From the NCBI RefSeq assembly GCF_900116715.1, contig NZ_FPBM01000001.1, positions 188,784 to 252,783 on the forward strand: DNA of 64,000 bases, read 5' to 3'. A program made the position numbers and the translations under genes. Of the stretch, positions 43,530 to 53,158 are shown piece after piece. Source of the DNA: Polaromonas sp. YR568 (GTDB taxonomy: Bacteria; Pseudomonadota; Gammaproteobacteria; Burkholderiales; Burkholderiaceae_C). Within the stretch, counting starts at the first letter, position 1. Every line of letters begins with the position of its first letter. The notes beneath the pieces were generated by a model, which saw nothing but the letters and a program-made list of their open reading frames with translations, was not told where the DNA came from and did no database searches.

Positions 43530-43560
43530 AAAAGCCGCGCAGGAAGTTTGCGCGGCTTTT
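43530..43560 (-). terminator. Rho-independent terminator of the ilvBNC transcript
   Basis: AAAAGCCGCGCA and TGCGCGGCTTTT, a 12-bp stem with a 7-base loop, flanked by A and T runs so that it can work in both directions. It lies about 30 bases after the ilvC stop. Confidence 0.92.
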
Positions 43561-43591
43561 TGCAGGACAAGGCCCTCACAGAGGGCTGAAA

Positions 43592-44715
<1,124 letters not shown>

Positions 44716-44736
44716 CGCGCGCACGGACGGCTTGAA

Positions 44737-45228
44737 TCAAACTCGCAAAATTCGCTCGCCGCGGCCAATGCCACTGGAGCCGGTTCGCACCGTTTCCAGA
44801 ATCGCGCTGCGGTCTATGGCTTCGAGGAAGGCATCGTTCTTGGACTGGTCGCCGGTCAACTCGATCGTGTAACTTTTTTCGGTCACGTCGATGATTCGCC
44901 CGCGAAATATATCAGCCATGCGCTTCATCTCCTCGCGCTCCTTGCCGACCGCCCGCACCTTCACCATCATGAGCTCACGCTCGGTGTAGGCGCCTTCGGT
45001 CAGGTCAACCACCTTGACCACTTCGATCAGGCGGTTCAGGTGCTTGGTGATTTGTTCGATGACATCGTCAGAGCCCGTGGTCTGTATCGTCATGCGCGAG
45101 AGGCTCGGGTCTTCGGTAGGCGCGACGGTGAGACTTTCGATGTTGTAGCCGCGCGCCGAGAACAGGCCGACCACGCGGGAAAGAGCGCCCGGCTCGTTTT
45201 CCAGCAAAACTGCAATGATGTGTTTCAT
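44737..45228 (-). CDS. ilvN: Acetolactate synthase small (regulatory) subunit
   Basis: 163 residues from the ATG at 45228. The longer ORF to 45501 overlaps ilvB and is not used. The N-terminal ACT domain HIIAVLLENEPGALSRVVGL and FSARGYNIESLTVAPTEDPS binds valine for feedback. The C-terminal domain holds ELMMVKVRAVGKEREEMKRM and FRGRIIDVTEKSYTIELTGD. It activates IlvB and gives feedback control. 109 bases after ilvB. Confidence 0.96.
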   Translation of the reverse strand: MKHIIAVLLENEPGALSRVVGLFSARGYNIESLTVAPTEDPSLSRMTIQTTGSDDVIEQITKHLNRLIEVVKVVDLTEGAYTERELMMVKVRAVGKEREEMKRMADIFRGRIIDVTEKSYTIELTGDQSKNDAFLEAIDRSAILETVRTGSSGIGRGERILRV

Positions 45229-45337
45229 AAGAAGATTCCTCTTTTCGCTGCCCTCCCCTGCGCACGGTAATGCGCAGGCTCGGCAGACAATAGATTCGTC
45301 AGGTGACGGTGAATGAATGGATGTGGCGTCGTCAGGC

Positions 45338-47116
45338 TTAGAGGTCTTCCGACCCCAGCAGCATTTCAGTGATGCCCTTGCCTGCCTTGACCATGGGGAA
45401 CACGTTTTCCGTAGGGTCCGTGCGGAAGTCCATGAACACCGTGCGATCCTTGAGCTTGCGGGCTTCACGAAGCGCGGGCTCCACATCCTGCGGCTTTTCA
45501 ATCAGCATACCGACGTGCCCATAGGCCTCAGCCAGCTTCACGAAGTTGGGCAACGCGTCCATGTAGCTGCTGCTGTAGCGGCCTTCATAGTCGATTTCCT
45601 GCCACTGGCGCACCATGCCCAAGTAGCGATTGTTCAGCGACACGATCTTGATCGGCGTGTTGTACTGCAGGCAGGTTGAGAGCTCCTGAATGCACATCTG
45701 CACCGAGCCTTCACCGGTAATGCAGAACACTTCCGATTCAGGCTTGGCCATCTTGATGCCCATGGCGTAAGGGATACCCACGCCCATGGTGCCAAGGCCA
45801 CCAGAGTTGATCCACCGGCGCGGTTCGTCGAATTTGTAGTACTGCGCGGCCCACATCTGGTGCTGGCCCACGTCGGACGTGATGTAGGTATCAGCGTCTT
45901 TGGTCATGTTCCACAGCGTCTCGACCACGTGCTGGGGCTTGATGACGTCGCCTTTGCCCATGCTGTATTTCATGCAATCGCGCTTGCGCCAGCCTTCAAT
46001 GGTTTCCCACCAGCCACCCAGCGCATTGGCGTCGGGCTTGAGGCCGGACTCCTTGATCATGCCGATCAGCTCGGTCAACACGTCCTTCACGTCACCCACG
46101 ATAGGGATGTCGACCCGCACGCGCTTGGAGATGCTCGAAGGGTCGATGTCGATGTGAATGATCTTGCGTTCGTTTTGGGCGAAATGCTTGGGGTTGCCAA
46201 TCACACGGTCATCGAACCGGGCGCCAACGGCCAGCAGCACATCGCAGTTCTGCATGGCGTTGTTGGCCTCAATGGTGCCGTGCATGCCCAGCATGCCCAG
46301 GAATTTCTTGTCGCTGGCCGGGTAAGCGCCCAAACCCATCAGGGTGTTGGTGCAGGGGTAGCCGAGCATGTCGACCAGTGTGCGCAGCTCTTGCGACGCA
46401 TTGCTGAGCAGCACACCGCCACCGGTGTAGATGTAGGGGCGCTTGGCAGACAACAGCAGTTGCAGGGCCTTGCGGATTTGCCCGCCGTGGCCTTTGCGAA
46501 CCGGGTTGTAAGAGCGCATCTCAACGCTCTGCGGGTAGCCGCTATACGGCACCTTGTTGAAAGACACATCCTTGGGGATGTCCACCACCACAGGACCAGG
46601 CCGGCCGCTTTTGGCGATATGGAAGGCCTTTTTCAGGGTCTCCGCCATATGGCGTGCGTCCTTGACCAGGAAGTTGTGTTTCACGATGGGCCGGGTGATG
46701 CCGACCGTGTCGCATTCCTGGAAAGCATCCAGGCCAATGGCATGGGTAGGAACCTGCCCCGTGATGATGACCATCGGGATGCTGTCCATGTACGCGGTGG
46801 CAATACCGGTCACCGCGTTCGTCACGCCGGGGCCGGAAGTGACCAGTGCCACACCGACATCGCCGGTAGCACGGGCATAGCCGTCTGCGGCATGAACGGC
46901 GGCCTGCTCGTGGCGCACCAGGACGTGCTGAATCGTGTCCTGCTTGTAGAAGGCGTCGTAAATGTGCAGGACTGCACCGCCTGGATAACCCCAGACGTAT
47001 TTGACGCCTTCGGCCTGAAGCGACTTGATAAGGATTTCCGCGCCGCGGAGTTCCTGGGAATTTGTTTGTGCAGACGCAGCTGCTGCGGAAGCGATTTCCG
47101 CTTTGGAGATTTCCAT
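45338..47116 (-). CDS. ilvB: Acetolactate synthase large (catalytic) subunit
   Basis: 592 residues. TPP enzyme: YVWGYPGGAVLHIYDAFYKQ, catalytic Glu in VRHEQAAVHAADGYARATGD, FAD region GARFDDRVIGNPKHFAQNER and the TPP-Mg motif around CITGEGSVQMCIQELSTCLQ with NNRYLGM. It condenses pyruvate units, the first step to valine and leucine. First gene of the leftward ilvBNC run. An N-terminal ~25-residue Ala/Ser-rich lead precedes the domain. Confidence 0.97.
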   Translation of the reverse strand: MEISKAEIASAAAASAQTNSQELRGAEILIKSLQAEGVKYVWGYPGGAVLHIYDAFYKQDTIQHVLVRHEQAAVHAADGYARATGDVGVALVTSGPGVTNAVTGIATAYMDSIPMVIITGQVPTHAIGLDAFQECDTVGITRPIVKHNFLVKDARHMAETLKKAFHIAKSGRPGPVVVDIPKDVSFNKVPYSGYPQSVEMRSYNPVRKGHGGQIRKALQLLLSAKRPYIYTGGGVLLSNASQELRTLVDMLGYPCTNTLMGLGAYPASDKKFLGMLGMHGTIEANNAMQNCDVLLAVGARFDDRVIGNPKHFAQNERKIIHIDIDPSSISKRVRVDIPIVGDVKDVLTELIGMIKESGLKPDANALGGWWETIEGWRKRDCMKYSMGKGDVIKPQHVVETLWNMTKDADTYITSDVGQHQMWAAQYYKFDEPRRWINSGGLGTMGVGIPYAMGIKMAKPESEVFCITGEGSVQMCIQELSTCLQYNTPIKIVSLNNRYLGMVRQWQEIDYEGRYSSSYMDALPNFVKLAEAYGHVGMLIEKPQDVEPALREARKLKDRTVFMDFRTDPTENVFPMVKAGKGITEMLLGSEDL

Positions 47117-47442
47117 GATGAACCTTTGTGAATTTCTCTAACGAAATACCTTGGGTGCTTCTTCGCCCACTCTTGTGAAGCGGCGTCGAAACTTGAGGCC
47201 AGAACCATAAGCGGAAACATAAACCGCCGAGTCATGACCCGTTTGCCTTTTGAATTGCAGGCCGTATTATGACATTTCGCGTTGCGCAATGGCAGCAGAT
47301 GCCCAAAAAGGGCGGGCCGGCACTGGTTGCGGTGCGATAATTTTCCAGCCGCGTCACCGGATGCGGCCTGATTGGCATTGGCTCCGCCCTGCGGAATTCG
47401 CGGGCTCCCAATGCAACGCTGGACGAACCGGACCCCACACCG
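47117..47442. promoter_or_regulatory. Divergent 326-base region: ilvB promoter/leader and sigma-factor upstream
   Basis: No gene is supported. On the minus strand a CATAAT (47272-47267) with a weak CTGCCA 18 bases upstream is a candidate ilvB promoter; it would give a leader of about 145 bases. A minus-strand ORF starting MTRRFMFPLMVLASSF runs through the leader into ilvB out of frame. It has no run of Ile, Val or Leu codons, and there is no terminator hairpin, so I see no attenuator here. Confidence 0.35.
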
Positions 47443-48009
47443 TTGGCAACTGAACAAGAACTCTCGGATTTCCTGAAAAACGTTGAAAAACGGGCTTTCA
47501 AGCGCAGCATTTACCACGTGCGGGACGAGGAGGCTGCTCTCGATATCGTTCAGGACAGCATGATGAAGCTGGCGCAGCACTATGGCGACAAGCCCGCCTC
47601 AGAGCTGCCCATGCTGTTCCAGCGGATTCTGTCGAACACCACACTGGACTGGTTTCGCCGCCGCAAGACCCGCAATGCGCTTTTTTCCAACATGAGCGAC
47701 TTCGAGTCGCCGGGGGAAGAAGGAGATTTTGATCTTTTGGAAACTTTAGAGAGCCTGACCAACTCTGAAGGTACGGAAAGCGCCCAAGATGCCACTGAAC
47801 GGGCGCAGATATTGCATGAGATCGAACTGCAGGTAAAGGAATTGCCCGGCCGTCAACGGGAAGCCTTTCTGATGCGTTACTGGGAGGAAATGGATGTTGC
47901 TGAAACAGCAGCCGCCATGGGCTGTTCAGAGGGCAGTGTCAAAACGCACTGCTCACGCGCGGTCCACGCTCTCAGTAAAGCCCTGAGTGCCAAAGGTATA
48001 AGACTATGA
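47443..48009 (+). CDS. ECF-type RNA polymerase sigma factor
   Basis: 188 residues. Region 2 spans about residues 10-75 (FLKNVEKRAFKRSIYHVRDE, IVQDSMMKLAQHYG, TTLDWFRRRKTRNALF). Region 4 covers about 125-180 (LQVKELPGRQREAFLMRYWE, TAAAMGCSEGSVKTHCSRAV). The start is uncertain: the frame offers only a TTG at 47443 with no clear ribosome site, and no ATG or GTG upstream. The stop overlaps the start of the DUF3619 gene (ATGA), so the two are coupled. It is divergent from ilvB. Confidence 0.88.
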   Translation: MATEQELSDFLKNVEKRAFKRSIYHVRDEEAALDIVQDSMMKLAQHYGDKPASELPMLFQRILSNTTLDWFRRRKTRNALFSNMSDFESPGEEGDFDLLETLESLTNSEGTESAQDATERAQILHEIELQVKELPGRQREAFLMRYWEEMDVAETAAAMGCSEGSVKTHCSRAVHALSKALSAKGIRL

Positions 48010-48452
48010 CTAATTCACTACAAAAAAGAGCCGATATCCTGCAGGACCGTTTTGGCCTGAAAACCGCGTCATACCTGTCCGCAGGTGCGGCAGACCTGCC
48101 TTACGACATTTCCGAGCGCCTGCGCGCTGCCCGTGTCCAGGCCGTGTCCAAACGCAAAATAGCGAAAACCCAAACCGCCTCCAGCGTCGTCGGAGCGGGT
48201 GGTAGCGCGGCGCTTACCTGGGGCTCCGAAGATGGTTTGGGCTGGTGGGCTCGCATCGGCTCGGTGTTACCGCTTGTTGCACTCGTGGTGGGTTTGCTGC
48301 TCATCAACTCGATTCAGGACGATAACCGCGCCCAGGAAGTGGCGGAAGTTGACGTGGCGCTGCTGACCGATGCGCTGCCACCAGCCGCCTTCGCCGACCC
48401 TGGTTTTGTCCAGTACCTCAAAACCACACGCCAGGCTCCTACGGTCCAATGA
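48006..48452 (+). CDS. DUF3619 protein, putative membrane anti-sigma factor
   Basis: 148 residues. A hydrophilic N-terminal ~80 residues (LQKRADILQDRFGLKTASYL, PYDISERLRAARVQAVSKRK), one membrane segment near 83-102 (IGSVLPLVALVVGLLLINSI) and a ~45-residue acidic C-terminus that would be periplasmic. This topology, immediate coupling to an ECF sigma gene and a secreted protein next in line all fit an anti-sigma factor, though no ASD zinc motif (HxxxCxxC) is present. The family name is DUF3619; function is inferred. Confidence 0.75.
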   Translation: MTNSLQKRADILQDRFGLKTASYLSAGAADLPYDISERLRAARVQAVSKRKIAKTQTASSVVGAGGSAALTWGSEDGLGWWARIGSVLPLVALVVGLLLINSIQDDNRAQEVAEVDVALLTDALPPAAFADPGFVQYLKTTRQAPTVQ

Positions 48453-49192
48453 CCCCGCAAGCCGCCGTTCGACAAAAATCATCTCCTTCTGGCCACTCGG
48501 CGCGGCTGCAGTGGCTGTCGTTCGAGTGGGTGCTCTTGGTCGCCGCGGTGCTGGCGCTGCCCTCCCTTTCCTTCGCGCAAGCAGCCAAGCCGGTTGCCGC
48601 CTCCAGTGCGCCCTCCGCCGCCAAATCCGCTGCGAGCGCGCCGGCCAAGGTCATTGTTTCCAAGCCATCCTGGGCTGAACTGACCTCTATGCAACAGCAA
48701 GCGCTCAGACCGCTGGCTTCGAGCTGGAACACCAACATCAGCGAACCGCAAAAGCGCAAATGGCTGGAAATCTCGAAAAACTACCCTTCGCTCTCGCCCG
48801 AAGAACAGGCGACCATGCACAGCCGCATGAACGAATGGGTCACCCTGAGCCCCCAGCAACGGGCCCAGGCACGGCTGAATTTCGCCCGGACCAAAGAACT
48901 CTCCAAGCAGCTGACGCCTGAAGAGAAAAAGGCCAAATGGGAGACCTACCAGGCTCTCAGCCCTGAAGAAAAACAAAAACTGGCCGCCAAAGCCAACCCC
49001 AAACCTGCAGGGGCTGCAACAGCTGTCAAACCGGTGGCACCTCAGAAGCTCGCTCCCGTTCCCCCGCACCCGGTCAAGGCAGCCAGTAAGCCTGCGCCTA
49101 AAATCACTTCTTCACAACCGGTAGCCGCCGCTCCCGCAGCCTTGCCTGCAAGCGGCGCCATCGGCGGTCCGGGCGCCACGCCACAGCGCTGA
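48449..49192 (+). CDS. DUF3106 secreted protein
   Basis: 247 residues. A long N-terminal stretch ends in a signal sequence (LLVAAVLALPSLSFAQA, cleavage near residue 45). The core carries WAELTSMQQQALRPLASSWN and three repeats of a LSPEE/Q helical unit (SLSPEEQATM, TLSPQQRAQA, QLTPEEKKAK, ALSPEEKQKL), resembling CpxP/ZraP-like periplasmic helical proteins. The last 75 residues are Pro/Ala-rich. The start overlaps the DUF3619 stop (ATGA). Might be an envelope sensor for the upstream sigma/anti-sigma pair. Confidence 0.75.
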   Translation: MTPQAAVRQKSSPSGHSARLQWLSFEWVLLVAAVLALPSLSFAQAAKPVAASSAPSAAKSAASAPAKVIVSKPSWAELTSMQQQALRPLASSWNTNISEPQKRKWLEISKNYPSLSPEEQATMHSRMNEWVTLSPQQRAQARLNFARTKELSKQLTPEEKKAKWETYQALSPEEKQKLAAKANPKPAGAATAVKPVAPQKLAPVPPHPVKAASKPAPKITSSQPVAAAPAALPASGAIGGPGATPQR

Positions 49193-49275
49193 GCGCCGCC
49201 GGCCCGCCACCGGCCCGGATTTATTGGCCCGCTCCCGCTGCAGTCACCTGCCGGCGAGCATTCATAGCGATACAC

Positions 49276-49836
49276 GTGACAGTCACCGATACCCCCCAAA
49301 TACCGTCCCTGCCCAGGCGCATGGCCTGCTGGATGTACGAAGGCATGCTGATGTTCGGCGTGGTTTTTCTTGCCGGATACCTGTTCAGCACACTGAGCCA
49401 GACCCGCAACGCGCTGGACAATCGCCATGCCCTGCAGGCCTTTGTGTTCGTCATTTTCGGGATCTACTTCGTCTGGTTCTGGGCCAAGGGCCAGACGCTG
49501 GCCATGAAGACCTGGAACATCCGCGTGGTGGATGTCCATGGCGCACCCATCACCCAAAAACGCGCCCTGCTGCGCTATGCCTTCAGCTGGCTATGGTTCC
49601 TGCCCCCGCTGGCCGCAAGCTGGATATTCGCGTTGCCAGGCCGCGAGGGTGCTGTGCTGACTTTGGGTTGGGTCGCGATCTGGGCCATCCTGGCGCGCTT
49701 TCATCCCCAGAAACAGTTCTGGCACGACGCCTTTGCAGGCACGCGATTGATCACCTGGGTAGCGCCCGAAAGGCCTGGCCGCAAGGGCAAGCCCAAGCCA
49801 GAAGCCGCCGGTGCCGCACCTTCCAGCCAGCCCTAA
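49276..49836 (+). CDS. RDD-family integral membrane protein
   Basis: 186 residues from a GTG at 49276. Three to four membrane segments: MLMFGVVFLAGYLFSTL, ALQAFVFVIFGIYFVWFWAK, YAFSWLWFLPPLAASWIFAL and AVLTLGWVAIWAILARF. GQTLAMKTWNIRVVDVHGAP and FWHDAFAGTRLI are the conserved RDD-domain parts. The N-terminal Arg is present (PRRMACWMYEG), but the paired Asp residues are replaced. Possibly transport-related; role unknown. Rightward after DUF3106 by 83 bases. Confidence 0.83.
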   Translation: MTVTDTPQIPSLPRRMACWMYEGMLMFGVVFLAGYLFSTLSQTRNALDNRHALQAFVFVIFGIYFVWFWAKGQTLAMKTWNIRVVDVHGAPITQKRALLRYAFSWLWFLPPLAASWIFALPGREGAVLTLGWVAIWAILARFHPQKQFWHDAFAGTRLITWVAPERPGRKGKPKPEAAGAAPSSQP

Positions 49837-49872
49837 CATCAACATGCCATAAAGCTGCGCCACAATCGCCCC

Positions 49873-50325
49873 ATGTCCGAACAAGTTCCGCTTTCCGCCT
49901 CAGTGCCAGCTTCCGCCAGCCCCGCCGCCCACACGGCTGTTGATGAGCAGGTCAATCCCCAAAAAAACCGCAAGGGCCTGAGCCGCGTCTGGCACGCCAC
50001 CGGCTACTCTATTGCCGGCCTGCGCGCCGGTTGGCATGAAACGGCGTTTCGCCAGGAGGCCATCGCCTCCATCGTGCTCATACCCGCCGCTTTCTGGCTG
50101 GGCCGCAGCTGGGTCGAGACCGTTTTGCTGGCCGGCACGGTCATCCTCATCATGATCGTGGAGCTTCTCAATACCGGCATCGAAACCGCCATTGACCGGA
50201 TTGGCCCCGAATGGCACGACCTGTCCAAGCGCGCCAAGGACATGGGCAGCGCCGCCGTCCTGCTCAGCCTGCTGCTTTGTGCGGGCACCTGGGCCATGGC
50301 GCTTTTTCAACGATTTACCGCATGA
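49873..50325 (+). CDS. dgkA: Diacylglycerol kinase
   Basis: 150 residues. A ~35-residue hydrophilic lead precedes the trimeric DgkA core: RVWHATGYSIAGLRAGWHET, FRQEAIASIVLIPAAFWLGR, the active-site signature IVELLNTGIETAIDRIG, and LSKRAKDMGSAAVLLSLLLC. It recycles diacylglycerol to phosphatidic acid in the inner membrane. The stop overlaps the next gene's start by four bases (ATGA). Confidence 0.95.
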   Translation: MSEQVPLSASVPASASPAAHTAVDEQVNPQKNRKGLSRVWHATGYSIAGLRAGWHETAFRQEAIASIVLIPAAFWLGRSWVETVLLAGTVILIMIVELLNTGIETAIDRIGPEWHDLSKRAKDMGSAAVLLSLLLCAGTWAMALFQRFTA

Positions 50326-50942
50326 ACATTGGCATCAACGAAGTGACCGAAGCTCAAAAACCTGCCTTTTCCATTTGCGTTTATTGCGGCTCACGCCCTG
50401 GTAATCAACCTGAATTTGCTGCGACTGCCGCCCTGGTCGGAACCTGGATCGGCACCCATGGCGGCCAGCTGGTCTACGGCGGCGGCCGAAACGGCCTGAT
50501 GGGCATCCTGGCAGACGCGGCGCTGGCCGCCGGCGCCCGGGTGGTCGGTGTCATTCCCAAAGCGCTGGTCGAAAAAGAATGGGCCCACACGGGTTGCACT
50601 GAGCTGCACATCGTCGAAAACATGCATGAACGCAAACGCATCATGGCCGAGAAGGCGGATGCGTTTTTGGCCTTGCCAGGCGGCATCGGCACACTGGAAG
50701 AGCTCTTTGAAGTGTGGACCTGGCGCCAGTTGGGCTATCACGACAAACCAGTCGGACTGCTCAATATGGGCGGCTATTACGACAACCTGCTGGCCTTCCT
50801 GGACGCGTCAGTGAAGGCCGGGTTCATGAACGAATGGCTGATGGACCTGATACGCACAGGCACCAACGCCGAACCCTTGCTCGAAGCCCTGGTGCAATCG
50901 GCAGGCATGACACCTGCAGCCACCCGCCTCGACCAAATCTGA
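50322..50942 (+). CDS. LOG-family protein (TIGR00730), cytokinin-riboside phosphohydrolase-like
   Basis: 206 residues from the ATG at 50322, coupled to dgkA by ATGA. The Rossmann-like LOG fold shows ICVYCGSRPGNQPEFAATAA, LVYGGGRNGLMGILADAALA and the signature LPGGIGTLEELFEVWTW. LOG enzymes release the base from (cytokinin) nucleoside 5'-monophosphates; in most bacteria the in vivo substrate is AMP-like or unknown. Convergent with the PII gene, one base apart. Confidence 0.92.
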   Translation: MNIGINEVTEAQKPAFSICVYCGSRPGNQPEFAATAALVGTWIGTHGGQLVYGGGRNGLMGILADAALAAGARVVGVIPKALVEKEWAHTGCTELHIVENMHERKRIMAEKADAFLALPGGIGTLEELFEVWTWRQLGYHDKPVGLLNMGGYYDNLLAFLDASVKAGFMNEWLMDLIRTGTNAEPLLEALVQSAGMTPAATRLDQI

Positions 50943-50943
50943 C

Positions 50944-51300
<357 letters not shown>

Positions 51301-51349
51301 TTAACTATCTTCAAAAGCATTTAGCGGCGTGCGACATGCAAGGTCTTCA

Positions 51350-51443
51350 CCAGCAGGGACCGCGGGACTGGCTTTGCCAGACCGCAGGCGCAGCGGCCCC
51401 CTCGGGGGGCAGGGAGCTACGCGAAGCGAGCGACCGTGGGGGC
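51350..51443. repeat. Compound GC-rich hairpin repeat between nadE and glnB
   Basis: GGGACTGGC-TTT-GCCAGACC hairpin, then GCGGCCCCCTCGGGGGGC and a third part GCTACGCGAAGCGAGC with GTGGGGGCCTC. The order of elements matches the repeat at 15190-15262. It starts just after the leftward nadE stop, so it may work as a processing or termination signal before glnB. Confidence 0.6.
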
Positions 51444-51444
51444 C

Positions 51445-53133
51445 TCATTGTCTGAATTTGCTGGTAATAGGATAGCGCCAATCCTTGCCAAAGCTCCTGT
51501 GGGTGACCCTGATGCCCACCGGCGCCTGGCGGCGCTTGTATTCGTTGATGCGGATCAGGCGCGCTACACGCTCAACCACCGCCCGGTCAAAGCCGGCGGC
51601 GATGATGCCTTCCGCGCTTTCGTCATTCTCCATATAGCGCGACAAAATGGCATCCAGCACCTCGTACGGCGGCAGGCTGTCCTGGTCGGTCTGGTCGGGG
51701 CGCAGCTCGGCGCTGGGCGGGCGCGTGATGATGCGCTCGGGAATCGGGTTGCTGCCGGTGCCATAAGGATCATTGGCATTGCGCCAGCGCGCCAGGCGAA
51801 ACACCGAAGTCTTGAGCACGTCCTTGATCACCGCAAAGCCGCCCGCCATGTCGCCGTAAAGCGTGCAATAGCCGGTCGCCATCTCGCTCTTGTTGCCTGT
51901 CGTCAGCACGATGGAGCCGAACTTGTTGGACAGCGCCATCAAAAACACCCCGCGTATGCGCGCCTGGATGTTTTCTTCAGTCGTGTCTTCCTTCAGGCCC
52001 TTGAATTCGCCCGCCAGCGAAGCCTTGAAGGCCTCGAACTCAGGCACGATGGAAATCTCGTCATAACGCACCTTTACCCGCTCGGCCATTTCGCGCGCGT
52101 CGATCCACGAGATGTCGGCCGTATAGGGCGAAGGCATCATCACCGCGCGCACCTTGTCGGCGCCCAGCGCGTCGACCGCAATCGCCAGCACCAGGGCTGA
52201 ATCGATACCGCCCGACAAGCCCAGAATCGCGCCTGGAAAGCCGTTTTTGCCCAGGTAGTCGCGCACACCCAGCACCAGCGCGTCCCACAGGTCGGCTTCA
52301 TGGCTGCGCTCGGGAATGGTGTTCGCTATTAATTTAATAGCTTCCTGCGTACGTTCTGCCTGGGTTACAAACAGGTTTTCCTTAAAACTCTCGGCCCGGC
52401 CGGCCAGGGCCCCGTCCGCTTGCAGCGCAAACGAGCGCCCCTCAAACACGATTTCGTCCTGCCCGCCCACCATGTGCGCATAAATCAATGGCAGGCCGGT
52501 GGCCAGAGACCGGGCCTGCATCATCTGCTCGCGCTCGCCGCCCTTGCCGACATGGAAAGGCGAGGCATTGATAACGACCAGCAGCTCGGCGCCGGCCTCT
52601 TTGGCCAGGCGGGCCGGCTCTTCAAACCAGGCGTCCTCGCAAATCAGCAGGCCGATGCTGATGGCGTCGTCGCCCTCTCCGGCCTGGAACACGCAGGTGC
52701 CCTGCCCCGGCGTGAAGTAGCGGCGCTCGTCAAACACCTGGTAATTGGGCAACTCCCGCTTGGCATAGGTTTCGATCATGCGGCCTTCGCGAAGCACTCT
52801 GGCGGCGTTGTGGCGCTGCTGCACTTCCACGCTTTTGGTGCGCAAGCCCTTGCCGTTGTCGCCGTGCGTGGGCGTGCCCACCACCACCGTCAGGCCTTTT
52901 AACCCGGCCAGCTCACGGGCCACCTGATTCACGGCATCATCACAGGCCTGGATGAAAGACGGGCGCAAAAACAGGTCTTCCGCCGCATAGCCGCAAATCG
53001 CCAGCTCGGGTGTCAGCACCAGGCGGGCGCCGTCCGCATAGGCCGTGCGGGCCGCCTCGATGATCTTTTGCGCATTGCCTGGCATGTCTCCTACGCAATA
53101 GTTCAGCTGGGCAACGCAGATTTTGAGTGGCAT
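51445..53133 (-). CDS. nadE: Glutamine-dependent NAD+ synthetase
   Basis: 562 residues. N-terminal nitrilase-type glutaminase: Glu in LVLTPELAICGYAAEDLF, Lys in TYAKRELPNYQVFDERRYF, Cys in IGLLICEDAWFEEPARLA. The C-terminal NAD synthetase has PP-loop GLSGGIDSALVLAIAVD and TTGNKSEMATGYCTLYGDMA. It amidates deamido-NAD. The linker between the domains contains NLFVTQAERTQEAIKLIANT, whose DNA coincides with a copy of the dispersed palindromic element (52325-52373), an apparent insertion that keeps the frame. Confidence 0.95.
   Translation of the reverse strand: MPLKICVAQLNYCVGDMPGNAQKIIEAARTAYADGARLVLTPELAICGYAAEDLFLRPSFIQACDDAVNQVARELAGLKGLTVVVGTPTHGDNGKGLRTKSVEVQQRHNAARVLREGRMIETYAKRELPNYQVFDERRYFTPGQGTCVFQAGEGDDAISIGLLICEDAWFEEPARLAKEAGAELLVVINASPFHVGKGGEREQMMQARSLATGLPLIYAHMVGGQDEIVFEGRSFALQADGALAGRAESFKENLFVTQAERTQEAIKLIANTIPERSHEADLWDALVLGVRDYLGKNGFPGAILGLSGGIDSALVLAIAVDALGADKVRAVMMPSPYTADISWIDAREMAERVKVRYDEISIVPEFEAFKASLAGEFKGLKEDTTEENIQARIRGVFLMALSNKFGSIVLTTGNKSEMATGYCTLYGDMAGGFAVIKDVLKTSVFRLARWRNANDPYGTGSNPIPERIITRPPSAELRPDQTDQDSLPPYEVLDAILSRYMENDESAEGIIAAGFDRAVVERVARLIRINEYKRRQAPVGIRVTHRSFGKDWRYPITSKFRQ
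52325..52373 (+). repeat. Dispersed palindromic element inside nadE
   Basis: GCTATTAATTTAATAGC, a near-perfect palindrome, followed by TTCCTGCGTACGTTCTGCC and TGGGTTACAAACAGG. It is antisense to nadE and encodes part of the linker (AIKLIAN from the palindrome). Confidence 0.65.
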
Positions 53134-53158
53134 GTAGAAGTAAAACCCCGAAAAACAC

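Noticed and set aside
46822..47580. 252-codon minus-strand ORF covering the ilvB leader and 5' end
   Set aside because: It runs out of frame through ilvB and antisense through the sigma gene. I looked for an Ile/Val/Leu-rich leader peptide in it and found none, nor an attenuator stem.
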